This document shows positions 28,324 to 36,466 of a stretch of 64,000 bases of DNA, one piece after another. Source of the DNA: Marinomonas agarivorans (GTDB lineage Bacteria > Pseudomonadota > Gammaproteobacteria > Pseudomonadales > Marinomonadaceae); the NCBI GenBank assembly GCA_002173415.2, contig NHNK02000013.1, forward strand, positions 18,025 to 82,024. The letters are read 5' to 3'. The notes beneath the pieces are model-generated. The model saw nothing but the letters and a program-made list of their open reading frames with translations, did no database searches and was not told the DNA's origin. The translations under genes were made by a program, and so were the position numbers. Every line of letters starts with the position of its first letter. Positions within the stretch are counted from its first letter, which is position 1.

Positions 28324-29532
28324 CTAAAGCAAACCAGACTCTTTGGCAGTAGAAAGATAATCTTCCTCCACTGCTTTTAGTGTTTCTTCGGCAGTTTTCT
28401 GGCCGGTTAAATAATCAGAAATGTTTTTACCTAACGCAGTATGAATTAAGCCGACATTCGCCGTTAATGGATAACTTGGCGTTCTGTTAACCGCATTTTC
28501 AATTGCGCCATTACTTAACCTTGTTGGTTTATAACCTTTGATTAACCAAATTGCGGCGTCGGTATTGGCTTGTACCATTTGCTCATCTAGACCTTCTAAA
28601 GCAACTTTAAAGGCATTTTCTGCTTCTTGATCGGTAATGTTTGTCGCAATGGTAATACCATCCCACCACATGGTACTGGCTGGGTGTCCATCTGGAATGG
28701 ACTTTGGCGCCGCTGCCATATAAACCTTTCCAACAACTTGAGATTCTTCTTTATTATCCATCGCTGTCGCTCGAGTTGCCCAAAGGTTTGCCATAGCGAT
28801 AGTGCCTTGTTGGAGCTGTTTTTGCACAAAAGTAGAGTCGGATATCAAGTATTCTGGATCCATGTACTCTGTGAGTTGTTTCATGAGTTTCAGGGTATTG
28901 ATACCTGCTTCGTTATTCACATTAGGTTGATTACCATCAAATAAACTCGTACCAAACCCCATGTACATGTTGATGAATTCCATGGCGAGGTTCCAACCGG
29001 TTTTGTAGGTACCACCTAGTGGATATTGTACGATGCCCGCTTGTTGAATTTTTTCGGCGACAGTCAACACTTCTTGCCATGTTGTTGGGACTTGTGCGCC
29101 AACCTGATCCAGAATATCTTGGCGATACATTAGATGCTGGGTATTGATCATCATAGCGATGGCCATCACTTTGCCATCAACCTGAATAAATTGGTTCGCA
29201 TTTAATTGTTGGCCATATTTTGCGACTAAATCGTCTAATGGACGAATAAGTCCATTATTTAATAACGGCACGAAAGTACCATTGGCTACGCCACTTACAT
29301 GATAGAGAGAAGGCTTCGCTGCCAGAGCTGCGCCGACTTTGGTTCTAAATTCGGCATCCAACGTTGAGCTGACATTACCGCATTCTGCCATTGCTTGGGT
29401 AACGGCTTTCCAAGCAGGGAAACTGCCAGAAATCATTTTAACTTCTTGCGTGTTTTCAAAGGCACAATCAGCGTAGGCAACACTGCTTAATGAACCTAAA
29501 AAAAGGAGAGCGCTAACGGTAAGTTTTTTCAT
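28324..29532 (-). CDS. ABC importer periplasmic substrate-binding protein
   Basis: A 402-residue family-1 extracellular binding protein. The signal peptide ends with SVAYA before D22. GKVMAIAMMINTQHLMYRQDILDQVGAQVPTTW is the segment common to sugar-type binding proteins, and MWWDGITIATNI lies in the second lobe. Two early Cys residues (C23 and C51) may pair. It follows the ATPase gene by 59 bp. Sequence alone does not give the ligand; the paired genes hint at a polar hydroxylated compound. Confidence 0.9.
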   Translation of the reverse strand: MKKLTVSALLFLGSLSSVAYADCAFENTQEVKMISGSFPAWKAVTQAMAECGNVSSTLDAEFRTKVGAALAAKPSLYHVSGVANGTFVPLLNNGLIRPLDDLVAKYGQQLNANQFIQVDGKVMAIAMMINTQHLMYRQDILDQVGAQVPTTWQEVLTVAEKIQQAGIVQYPLGGTYKTGWNLAMEFINMYMGFGTSLFDGNQPNVNNEAGINTLKLMKQLTEYMDPEYLISDSTFVQKQLQQGTIAMANLWATRATAMDNKEESQVVGKVYMAAAPKSIPDGHPASTMWWDGITIATNITDQEAENAFKVALEGLDEQMVQANTDAAIWLIKGYKPTRLSNGAIENAVNRTPSYPLTANVGLIHTALGKNISDYLTGQKTAEETLKAVEEDYLSTAKESGLL

Positions 29533-29591
29533 AACTGGATTTCCTCTCTTAATCTATTGCTGTTAAAGGCGTTTTTTTGCCCTGCGTTTTT

Positions 29592-30671
29592 TTACACACT
29601 AATACGGGCACCGTTCTCTTTGCTGAACCAGTGTCTTGCTTCGGGTGGTACGATAAAACTAACGGTTTGTCCTATCTCTGCTCTAAAGGTTTTTTCTGCT
29701 TTGGCAATCAGCAGAGCCTGACCCACTTTGATGGATATTAGAGTGGAATCCCCAAGCATTTCGACACTGTAAACTGGTGCGAAAATATGCCCTTCCGAAT
29801 TAGCCGTATCGTGTTGATCTGTTGGGATCGTAACTTGAATATCTTCGGCTCTAAAGCCAATCGTTACCGCGTCTGGTAATCCACTTGGTAGCTGATCTAT
29901 CTGGGTGTGTTCCGTCACAAACTTACCATCAATAATTTTGCCATCTAGTAAATTCATGGCAGGGGAACCAATAAAACCGGCCACGAAGGTGTTGGCAGGT
30001 GTGTCATAGATTTCGGTAGGGGTACCTAACTGTTGTAATTCTCCCATGCTCATTACAACGACTCTGTCGGCCAAGGTCATGGCTTCAATTTGATCGTGTG
30101 TAACGTAAATGGTGGTAGTTTGTAGGGAGTGCTGTAGATGCTTTATTTGGGCTCGGGTGGAGACTCTGAGTTTGGCGTCAAGGTTGGATAAGGGCTCATC
30201 CATAAGAAACACATTGGGTTCCCTGACAATGGCTCTGGCTAACGCAACTCGTTGACGTTGGCCACCTGATAACTCTTTAGGGTAGCGATCTAATAAGGGG
30301 CCAAGCTCTACCATATCAGCCGCTTTTCTAACACGACTGTCGTGTGTTTCGGCTGCCACTTTGCGAATTTTGAGAGGAAAGCGAATATTCTCGTAAACGG
30401 TGAGATTGGGGTATAAACCATAACTTTGGAATACCATCGCAATGTCTCGGTCTTTCGGCTCTAGGCCATTAACACAAGTATCACCGATGTAAATTTCTCC
30501 TTCGGTTGGGTCTTCTAATCCAGCGATCATGCGCATGGTGGTTGTTTTTCCGCAGCCTGATGGCCCAAGAAATACGATAAATTCTCGATCAGCGATATCT
30601 AAACTGAAATCTTTTACACCCGTCGTAGAGCCCCAGCGTTTGCAAATGTTTTTAAGTTGTATTTGGGCCAT
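29592..30671 (-). CDS. ABC importer ATPase, MalK/UgpC-like
   Basis: A 359-residue ATPase. Walker A GPSGCGKT is at 36-43, the signature is LSGGQRQRVALARA, Walker B VFLMDEPLSNLDA, and the switch His lies in VTHDQIEAM. The C-terminal regulatory OB-fold (from about residue 240) is of the MalK/UgpC type. The start at 30671 (MAQIQLKNICKRWG) is preferred over an earlier in-frame codon at 30719 whose N-terminus would cover the operator. It is the first gene of an operon running to the LacI gene at 22019. Confidence 0.93.
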   Translation of the reverse strand: MAQIQLKNICKRWGSTTGVKDFSLDIADREFIVFLGPSGCGKTTTMRMIAGLEDPTEGEIYIGDTCVNGLEPKDRDIAMVFQSYGLYPNLTVYENIRFPLKIRKVAAETHDSRVRKAADMVELGPLLDRYPKELSGGQRQRVALARAIVREPNVFLMDEPLSNLDAKLRVSTRAQIKHLQHSLQTTTIYVTHDQIEAMTLADRVVVMSMGELQQLGTPTEIYDTPANTFVAGFIGSPAMNLLDGKIIDGKFVTEHTQIDQLPSGLPDAVTIGFRAEDIQVTIPTDQHDTANSEGHIFAPVYSVEMLGDSTLISIKVGQALLIAKAEKTFRAEIGQTVSFIVPPEARHWFSKENGARISV

Positions 30672-30693
30672 ATGCTGACTCGCTTGCCTTTTT

Positions 30694-30707
30694 TGAATAC
30701 GTATGCA
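30694..30707. promoter_or_regulatory. LacI-type operator upstream of the ABC importer operon
   Basis: TGAATACGTATGCA, identical to the second operator at 17639-17652. It ends 22 bp before the ATPase start codon, almost the same distance as the operator at the HisD-type gene. It lies in the region shared with the divergent NTF2-like gene. Confidence 0.78.
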
Positions 30708-30784
30708 ATAAATAATCACACTTTTTTCTTACTTGCAATATATTTTTTACATTGCTGTCACAAACGAAACTTTGCGAATACTTC

Positions 30785-30816
30785 AAGGTTCAGTAAGAGA
30801 AAGGTTCAGTAAGAGA
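30785..30816. repeat. Perfect 16-bp tandem duplication
   Basis: AAGGTTCAGTAAGAGA occurs twice in direct succession between the ABC operon and the divergent NTF2-like gene. It could duplicate a regulator site or be slippage. Confidence 0.85.
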
Positions 30817-30882
30817 GGCTTTGAAATTTGATAGCATCGTTTATTTTGTTGCAGATAATCTGCTATTGGAGAATGATTTTTT

Positions 30883-31899
30883 ATGGCATCACATAGCCAA
30901 AATAGTGCAATTGTTAGTCAATTTCGTGAGGCGTTATACGATTTTTCTGAAGTGTCTCTAGCCGATGTAATAAAACAAACTGTGGCAGAGGATGCGTTAC
31001 TGCAATTTTCTTTTCCCTTTGAAACTCTGTCCTCTAGAGATGAGTTGATGGGCCGTATCTATTCACCTTTATCTAAGGCATTTGATGGTTTAGAGCGGCG
31101 CGATACGATTGTGATGGCGGGCGCCTCAAATCATGCCAGTAATTGGGTGGGATGTTGTGGCTATTATACAGGTTCCTTTGATGCGCCTTGGTTAGATATT
31201 CCGCCAACGTATCATCAAGTTAGTATGCGTTTTCATGAGTTTTTCCGTCTAGAAAATAACAAAATCGTTGAAATGCAAATGTTGTGGGATATTCCAGAAG
31301 TGATGATGCAGGCTGGAGTCTGGCCTTTGTCACCTAGTCTTGGTCGTGAATGGCATGTGCCAAGCCCTGCAACTCAAGATGGTATTATCTCATGCGATAA
31401 CCAAAAGGGAGCGCTGAGTTATCAAGTGGTAAGTGATATGTGTGCCGCATTAGGTAATTTTGCCCAAGGTGGTGTTGAAGCGATGGCGCTAGAGCAATAT
31501 TGGCACCCTCATTGCAGCTGGTACGGTCCATCAGGCATCGGAACGGCTAGAGGCATCAGAGGCTTTCGCAACTGGCATCAAATCCCTTTTTTGAAAGCCA
31601 TGCCTAATCGAATTGGTGATACCGAAAAAGGCTATTTATTTGCGCAAAATGATTATGTGGCATTTACTGCTTGGCCCGGAATGCAAATGACGATTAGCCA
31701 TGGTGGATGGCTTGGCATAGCGCCCTCTAATCAGAAAATTACCATGCGCAGTTTGGACTTCTGGCGAGTAGAGAAGGGCAAAATTCGAGAGAATTGGGTT
31801 TTGATTGACTTGTTAGATGTGTATCACCAGATTGGCGTAGATGTGTTTGGACGCATGAAAGAGCTGACAAAAGCTAGAACGGGTTTTTTTGAACGCTAA
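30883..31899 (+). CDS. Tandem NTF2/SnoaL-like protein D
   Basis: A 338-residue protein with two NTF2-like domains, transcribed away from the ABC operon. Domain 1 contains LLQFSFPFETL and WVGCCGYYTGSFDAPWLDIPPT. Domain 2 contains HPHCSWYGPSGIGTARGIRGFRNWHQIPFL, closely similar to WYGPAGVGATYTIPRYQEQHQLPF in protein A, and ends with KIRENWVLIDLLDVYHQIGVDVFG. It has no signal peptide. Sharing the operator region with the ABC operon, it is likely co-regulated. Proteins A and D are clearly paralogues by these motifs. Confidence 0.8.
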   Translation: MASHSQNSAIVSQFREALYDFSEVSLADVIKQTVAEDALLQFSFPFETLSSRDELMGRIYSPLSKAFDGLERRDTIVMAGASNHASNWVGCCGYYTGSFDAPWLDIPPTYHQVSMRFHEFFRLENNKIVEMQMLWDIPEVMMQAGVWPLSPSLGREWHVPSPATQDGIISCDNQKGALSYQVVSDMCAALGNFAQGGVEAMALEQYWHPHCSWYGPSGIGTARGIRGFRNWHQIPFLKAMPNRIGDTEKGYLFAQNDYVAFTAWPGMQMTISHGGWLGIAPSNQKITMRSLDFWRVEKGKIRENWVLIDLLDVYHQIGVDVFGRMKELTKARTGFFER

Positions 31900-31981
31900 A
31901 AAGCATGCGTTTTTTACAGCTACAGCTGAGATGTAAAGCTAAGCAAGAAGGGCAAACAAAGCGATAACAATACGCTAGGTG

Positions 31982-32506
31982 TTAATGACTAACAGGGTGT
32001 TTTTGTAACTTTCTTTGTAATGTTCTTCTATGCATACCCAATGCTCTAGCCGTGGCCGAGATATTGCCATTATTTTCTGCCATGATGCGCTGAATATGTT
32101 CCCACTCCATGCGATCAACTGAAAGAGGCTTTTCTTCAATATCTACGTCTTCTGCTTTATGGCCAGTGAGGGCGGCATAAATATCATCGCCGGCGGCAGG
32201 TTTGCATAAGTAATCTTGGGCGCCTCGTTTAATGGCTTCAACCGTAGTCGCAATACTAGCGTAACCAGTGAGTACTACCACATTGAGATCTGGTTGAATG
32301 GTCAGCAACTTGGTTAAGGTATTAAGACCAGACTCTTTATCGAGTTTTAAATCTAGCGTCGCATAATCGAATTTTTGTTCTTGCAGACAGTTGCAAGCTT
32401 GTTCTGTATTACTGGCTGTGGTCACCATTAAACCACGACGCTCCATTGCTCGCTTTAATGTCGACATCAGTACATCATCGTCATCAATTATGAGTAGTTT
32501 CTTCAT
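31982..32506 (-). CDS. regA: Response regulator of the RegA/PrrA/ActR family
   Basis: A 174-residue response regulator. The receiver domain has the acidic pocket IDDDD near residue 8, the phospho-acceptor D52 in YATLDLKLD, and K102 in YLCKPAAGDD. A short Pro-containing linker leads to a Fis-type HTH (MAENNGNISATARALGMHRRTLQRKLQK), the very conserved end of RegA/PrrA. In other proteobacteria RegBA controls genes for respiration, carbon fixation and redox balance. It is downstream of the RegB-like kinase gene by 68 bp. Confidence 0.9.
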   Translation of the reverse strand: MKKLLIIDDDDVLMSTLKRAMERRGLMVTTASNTEQACNCLQEQKFDYATLDLKLDKESGLNTLTKLLTIQPDLNVVVLTGYASIATTVEAIKRGAQDYLCKPAAGDDIYAALTGHKAEDVDIEEKPLSVDRMEWEHIQRIMAENNGNISATARALGMHRRTLQRKLQKHPVSH

Positions 32507-32574
32507 GTGTGTTATGCGTCCTCAACTGAGTTAATTCGCAACGTACTAGTATGTATTTTTAATAGTATGCGTTT

Positions 32575-33825
32575 TCAAAATCCTGTTTTTTCAAGTGGAA
32601 TGGCGATTTCAGTTAATGTGCCACCTTCTTCCACTGGGTAGAGAGCAACCGTGCCGCCGCGACGGGAAAGAGAAGCATTCGATAAAAAGAACCCAATTCC
32701 CATACCATCTTTTGTCGTTGTTAATTCTTGCCCTAAACGTTCTAGCACTTGGCTCGAAATACCGGCGCCGTGATCCTGTATTTTAATGATGAACTTTTCC
32801 GTATTCCAGCTCACATTAATTTGGATGTTTTCTGGATTTGCGTCAGCAGCATTATTCAGCAAATTTAATAACGCCTGATCAAGGGTAGGGTCGACTCGAA
32901 TAATGGCCGAGTTAGTGAGATTGGCAATGTCGACGTTCATAATGACATCAGGCCGAATAAGTTGCCATTTGTCTAAAATTCCTTGTAAATAATCGACCGC
33001 ATTCGTTGTCTCATTATGCCAATGGCTATTGACTCTGGCTTCTTCTGACAGCTTGCGCAAAATACTTGAGCATTTTTCTATTTGCTGTTTGAGTTGCCTT
33101 ATATCTTCATTTAAATCTGCATCGCCTTTGGCATCAACCAGTAATTCCTCAACAATTAACTTCATACTATTTAGAGGGGAGCCTAACTCGTGAGCGGTAC
33201 CGGCGGCGTGAGTGGCAATAGCTAGTACTTGTTCGTCTTGCAGTAAGTGTTCGCGGCTGTGAGAAAGCCATTTTTGTTGGCGAATCATGTAACCGATAAT
33301 ATGAGAGACGAATAAACTGATGAACAAGGCACACATGACAAAATTAAACCACAGGGCAAAATGCGATACGGTAAGGTTTAAGTGTGTTTCTTCAAACTCG
33401 GGTAAAGGATGGTTAGAGAAAGACAAAAAACTAAATGCGATAATGCAACTTGTTGTCAGTATCAAAACATAGCGTAAAGGCAGTACAACAGCCGCAATAC
33501 TAATAGGTACGAGATAATAAAAAATAAACGGATTATCACTCCCTCCTGTCAGATAAAACAAGATGGACAATTCCCCTACATCTAATAACAACTGTAGTAA
33601 ATAAGAACGAGGGCCTGGCAATGTTGGATTGCGTAATTGAATCCAGAGAATGCCATTAATTAGGGCATAAACAGCAATCACTGCACCCATGAAGGCAATA
33701 TTTGATACCGTGTCGAAAAATAAGAAAAGGGTTAAAACCGCACTGGCTTGCCCAATAATCGCTAGCGCTCTAAGTTGAAGTAAGATGCGCCAATTATGTC
33801 GTGGTTCCAATGCAGGGTTTAGCAT
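32575..33825 (-). CDS. regB: Redox sensor histidine kinase of the RegB/PrrB family
   Basis: A 416-residue membrane kinase with six hydrophobic segments in the first 190 residues. GGSDNPFIFYYLVP carries the RegB GGxxNPF quinone-binding motif. The phospho-acceptor His is in GTAHELGSPLNSMK. The redox-active Cys of RegB has a counterpart in QQIEKCSSILRKLSEE. The ATPase domain has LLNLLNNAADANPE (N box) and DHGAGISSQVLERLG (G1). It forms a two-gene operon with the RegA-like regulator and is divergent from the ketoacyl synthase gene at 34061. Confidence 0.9.
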   Translation of the reverse strand: MLNPALEPRHNWRILLQLRALAIIGQASAVLTLFLFFDTVSNIAFMGAVIAVYALINGILWIQLRNPTLPGPRSYLLQLLLDVGELSILFYLTGGSDNPFIFYYLVPISIAAVVLPLRYVLILTTSCIIAFSFLSFSNHPLPEFEETHLNLTVSHFALWFNFVMCALFISLFVSHIIGYMIRQQKWLSHSREHLLQDEQVLAIATHAAGTAHELGSPLNSMKLIVEELLVDAKGDADLNEDIRQLKQQIEKCSSILRKLSEEARVNSHWHNETTNAVDYLQGILDKWQLIRPDVIMNVDIANLTNSAIIRVDPTLDQALLNLLNNAADANPENIQINVSWNTEKFIIKIQDHGAGISSQVLERLGQELTTTKDGMGIGFFLSNASLSRRGGTVALYPVEEGGTLTEIAIPLEKTGF

Positions 33826-34060
33826 AGTCTCTCCTTACTTTTTTCTATAGCCTAATGATAGTTGAATATATCTGCAAACAAGAGTTTGGTCGCACAATTC
33901 TGCGAAACCTATCTTTAAAATTACAATTCAAGATTAAAAAAATTGCACCTATTATTAGTCTTGTAGTCCTAGAGAGAAAGCTTACTTGTTCGAAACATCT
34001 ACTCATTGATTGAACAGCTTGTAATAGAAGCAAAAACTTGTTGCAGAGGGCAGTAAAACA

Positions 34061-35209
34061 TTGAAACAGGTATATATAAACAGCACAGGTGCTTATTTGC
34101 CAGGGCCTGCCATTGGTAACGATGAAATGGAAGACATTCTAGGCTTGGTTGAAGGCAAGAAGAGCCGCCTGAAAAATAAAATCTTAAAATCCAATGGTAT
34201 TCAGCAGCGACACTACGCCATGGACAGACATCAAAATACGACCATCTCTAACAGTGCGATGGCAGCAAAAGCCGGTGAGCAATGTTTACAAGATAGTGTT
34301 TTAGCAAAACAGAAAATAGACATGCTTAGTTGTGCAACTAGTCAAGGCGATCTTGTTTTACCCGGCTTTGGTAGCATGGTGCAGGCAGAATTGGGTTTGT
34401 CCGCAGTTGAACTCCATACTAGTCATGGCATTTGCTCCAGCAGTATGATGGCTTTGAAAGCTGCGTTTGCCAATATAAAAAGTGAAGAAAACAGTAATGC
34501 ATTAGTTGTGGCAAGTGAACTGGCTTCACGTCTGTTTAAACACACACGTTACGAACAAGTTCAAGGAAAAGCCATTGACTTTAATGCTGAATTTTTACGG
34601 TGGATGTTATCGGATGGCGCAGGTGCATTATTGTTGGAAGATAAGCCAAACACACGCCAACAAAGCCTTCGTATTGATTGGATAAAGAGTGTTTCCCATG
34701 CGGATGTTTACCCAGTATGTATGAGTGTTGGCTACCCACAACAGAATGATGATGTGCAAGATAATAGAACATGGCAAGACTATGCGACTTACGCAGAAGC
34801 AGAGCAAGCTGGTGCGCTTTTACTGCGTCAAGATGTGCGGTTGCTGGATAATATTGTTGCTGTTGGTGTTCAAGGTTTTGTGCAACTTATTCAAAAAAAT
34901 TATGTGCAACCTGATGCCATAAATCACGTCCTTTGTCACTTTTCATCCAAATACTTCAAAAGCAAAATTATGGAACTACTTAATATGGCTGGTATCGCTA
35001 TACCTGAATCCAAGTGGTACACCAATCTGTATGAGCGAGGCAATACCGGCTGTGCTTCTATCTTTATTATGTTGGATGAGTTTCTGAAAACGAACCATCT
35101 CAAAGCAGGTGAAAAAATCCTCTGTATGGTGCCAGAAAGTGGCCGTTTTAATTGCGCTTATATGCAATTAACCGTTGTTGATCCCATGACAGAAAAAGAA
35201 TCAGTATGA
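34061..35209 (+). CDS. Beta-ketoacyl-ACP synthase III-like enzyme (KAS III family)
   Basis: A 382-residue thiolase-fold enzyme. The catalytic triad is C125 in SHGICSSSMMA, H293 in NHVLCHFSSKYF and N328 in YERGNTGCASIF. It is longer than housekeeping FabH (about 320) and its acyl-entry region differs (DVYPVCMSVGYPQQNDD). Such divergent KAS III proteins usually act in secondary metabolism, joining acyl-CoA or acyl-ACP with a malonyl or other nucleophile. A diiron-oxidase-like gene follows after 47 bp. It starts with TTG or ATG-like codon at 34061; the N-terminus MKQVYINSTGAYLPG is typical. Confidence 0.85.
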   Translation: MKQVYINSTGAYLPGPAIGNDEMEDILGLVEGKKSRLKNKILKSNGIQQRHYAMDRHQNTTISNSAMAAKAGEQCLQDSVLAKQKIDMLSCATSQGDLVLPGFGSMVQAELGLSAVELHTSHGICSSSMMALKAAFANIKSEENSNALVVASELASRLFKHTRYEQVQGKAIDFNAEFLRWMLSDGAGALLLEDKPNTRQQSLRIDWIKSVSHADVYPVCMSVGYPQQNDDVQDNRTWQDYATYAEAEQAGALLLRQDVRLLDNIVAVGVQGFVQLIQKNYVQPDAINHVLCHFSSKYFKSKIMELLNMAGIAIPESKWYTNLYERGNTGCASIFIMLDEFLKTNHLKAGEKILCMVPESGRFNCAYMQLTVVDPMTEKESV

Positions 35210-35256
35210 CAAGCAAGTTTTCTCATTTTATTCGATAAATTTTTATAGGTACGTTT

Positions 35257-35940
35257 ATGGAACAGCTAGTATTAACTCCAACTGGTAAACAGTGTTTACA
35301 ATCCCTTTTACAAGTATGGCTAGACTTTGATTTAACACTGAGTAAGGTGCCAATTGTACAAAGGCTAGAACAAGAGCGTCTGAGTTTAGAAGATTACCAA
35401 CGTTTGCTAGTGGACTTACGGCAACAAGTTATTGAAGGCGCTCGCTGGATTACTCGCGGTGCGTCAAGTTTCGAACGCGAATTTGTTGATGTTCGCTCCA
35501 ACATTATTAGCCATGCCAAAGAAGAGCATAAAGATTACTTATTATTAGAGAAAGATTTTGTCGCAACCGGCGGCGACCTCGCTGTTATTCAATCGGGTTC
35601 TAAAAATATTGGTACCGAAGCATTACACAGTTTTTTGATGTATCGAGCAAGCTTGCCTAACCCCGTGGATTTAGTTGGTGCCCGTTGGATCATCGAAGGG
35701 CTAGGCAATAAAATGGCAACCAAATGGTCAAAAGCCATTGATCGCCAGTTTTCGTTTGAGCACAGTGTGAGCACTTTTATGAGCTTTCATGGCAAAAATG
35801 ACGAAAAACATATGGCTGAATTATATGAATTGATTGATAAAGTTTGCCAATCAGAAAAAGACGTTCAAGCCATTACGCAAAGTGCAAAAGTTGTTGCTCG
35901 ACTGTATTGCCTGCAACTGGAAGAAGTAGATAATCATTAG
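35257..35940 (+). CDS. Heme-oxygenase-like diiron oxidase (HDO superfamily)
   Basis: A 227-residue helical protein. The metal-ligand set of the HDO superfamily is visible: E60 in VIEGARW, H91 in AKEEHKDY, E147 in WIIEGLG, and H178-x3-D182-x2-H185 in FHGKNDEKH, the same spacing as in characterised diiron oxidases such as SznF. HDO enzymes N-oxygenate amines or cleave C-C bonds (UndA makes terminal alkenes from fatty acids; BesC cleaves lysine). With the KAS III gene directly upstream, a fatty-acyl or polyketide-like substrate is possible, but the product is unknown. Confidence 0.82.
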   Translation: MEQLVLTPTGKQCLQSLLQVWLDFDLTLSKVPIVQRLEQERLSLEDYQRLLVDLRQQVIEGARWITRGASSFEREFVDVRSNIISHAKEEHKDYLLLEKDFVATGGDLAVIQSGSKNIGTEALHSFLMYRASLPNPVDLVGARWIIEGLGNKMATKWSKAIDRQFSFEHSVSTFMSFHGKNDEKHMAELYELIDKVCQSEKDVQAITQSAKVVARLYCLQLEEVDNH

Positions 35941-35968
35941 TTCAATCAACTTCATTCGCGAGGAAAAG

Positions 35969-36373
35969 ATGCATCCCGACATTGAGCAAAAGTATCAAGT
36001 GTATCCTGCTCCCGCGCAGGATATGTTCTTACAACTGCGAGCGTTACTATTTGCTACGGCTGATAATGACATGGATTACCCATTAGAAGAAACAACGAAG
36101 TGGGGCGAGCCAAGTTATATTATGAAGGGTGGTACGACCATTCGCCTTGATTGGAAAAGTAAAACACCGGATTATTTTTGTATCTTTTTTAATTGTAAAA
36201 CAAAGATGGTTGCCACAATAAAAGAACTGTACGGCGACACCTTTCTTTATCAAGGTTCACGAGCAATCATGTTTTCACTGGCTGAACCTTTACCTGAACA
36301 GGCATTGAAGCATTGCTTTTTCTTCGCAATGCGTTATCACAAACTAAAACATCTTCCTTTACTTGGAGGGTAA
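35969..36373 (+). CDS. DUF1801 family protein
   Basis: A 134-residue YdhG-like DUF1801 protein. ETTKWGEPSYIMKGGTTIRLDWK is the family signature and YFCIFFNCKTKMVATIKELYG follows. The fold is small and single-domain; the function of the family is unknown, with metal or iron-chaperone roles suggested for some. It follows the diiron oxidase gene by 28 bp with a GAGGAAAAG site, so it may be a third gene of that operon. Confidence 0.82.
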   Translation: MHPDIEQKYQVYPAPAQDMFLQLRALLFATADNDMDYPLEETTKWGEPSYIMKGGTTIRLDWKSKTPDYFCIFFNCKTKMVATIKELYGDTFLYQGSRAIMFSLAEPLPEQALKHCFFFAMRYHKLKHLPLLGG

Positions 36374-36466
36374 TAGTAGCTATATCAAAGTTTTGATTTT
36401 TATGGATAATTCCCTCCTTAAATAACATTTCCATTCAATACAGAATGACATAAGACAAGGATATTT

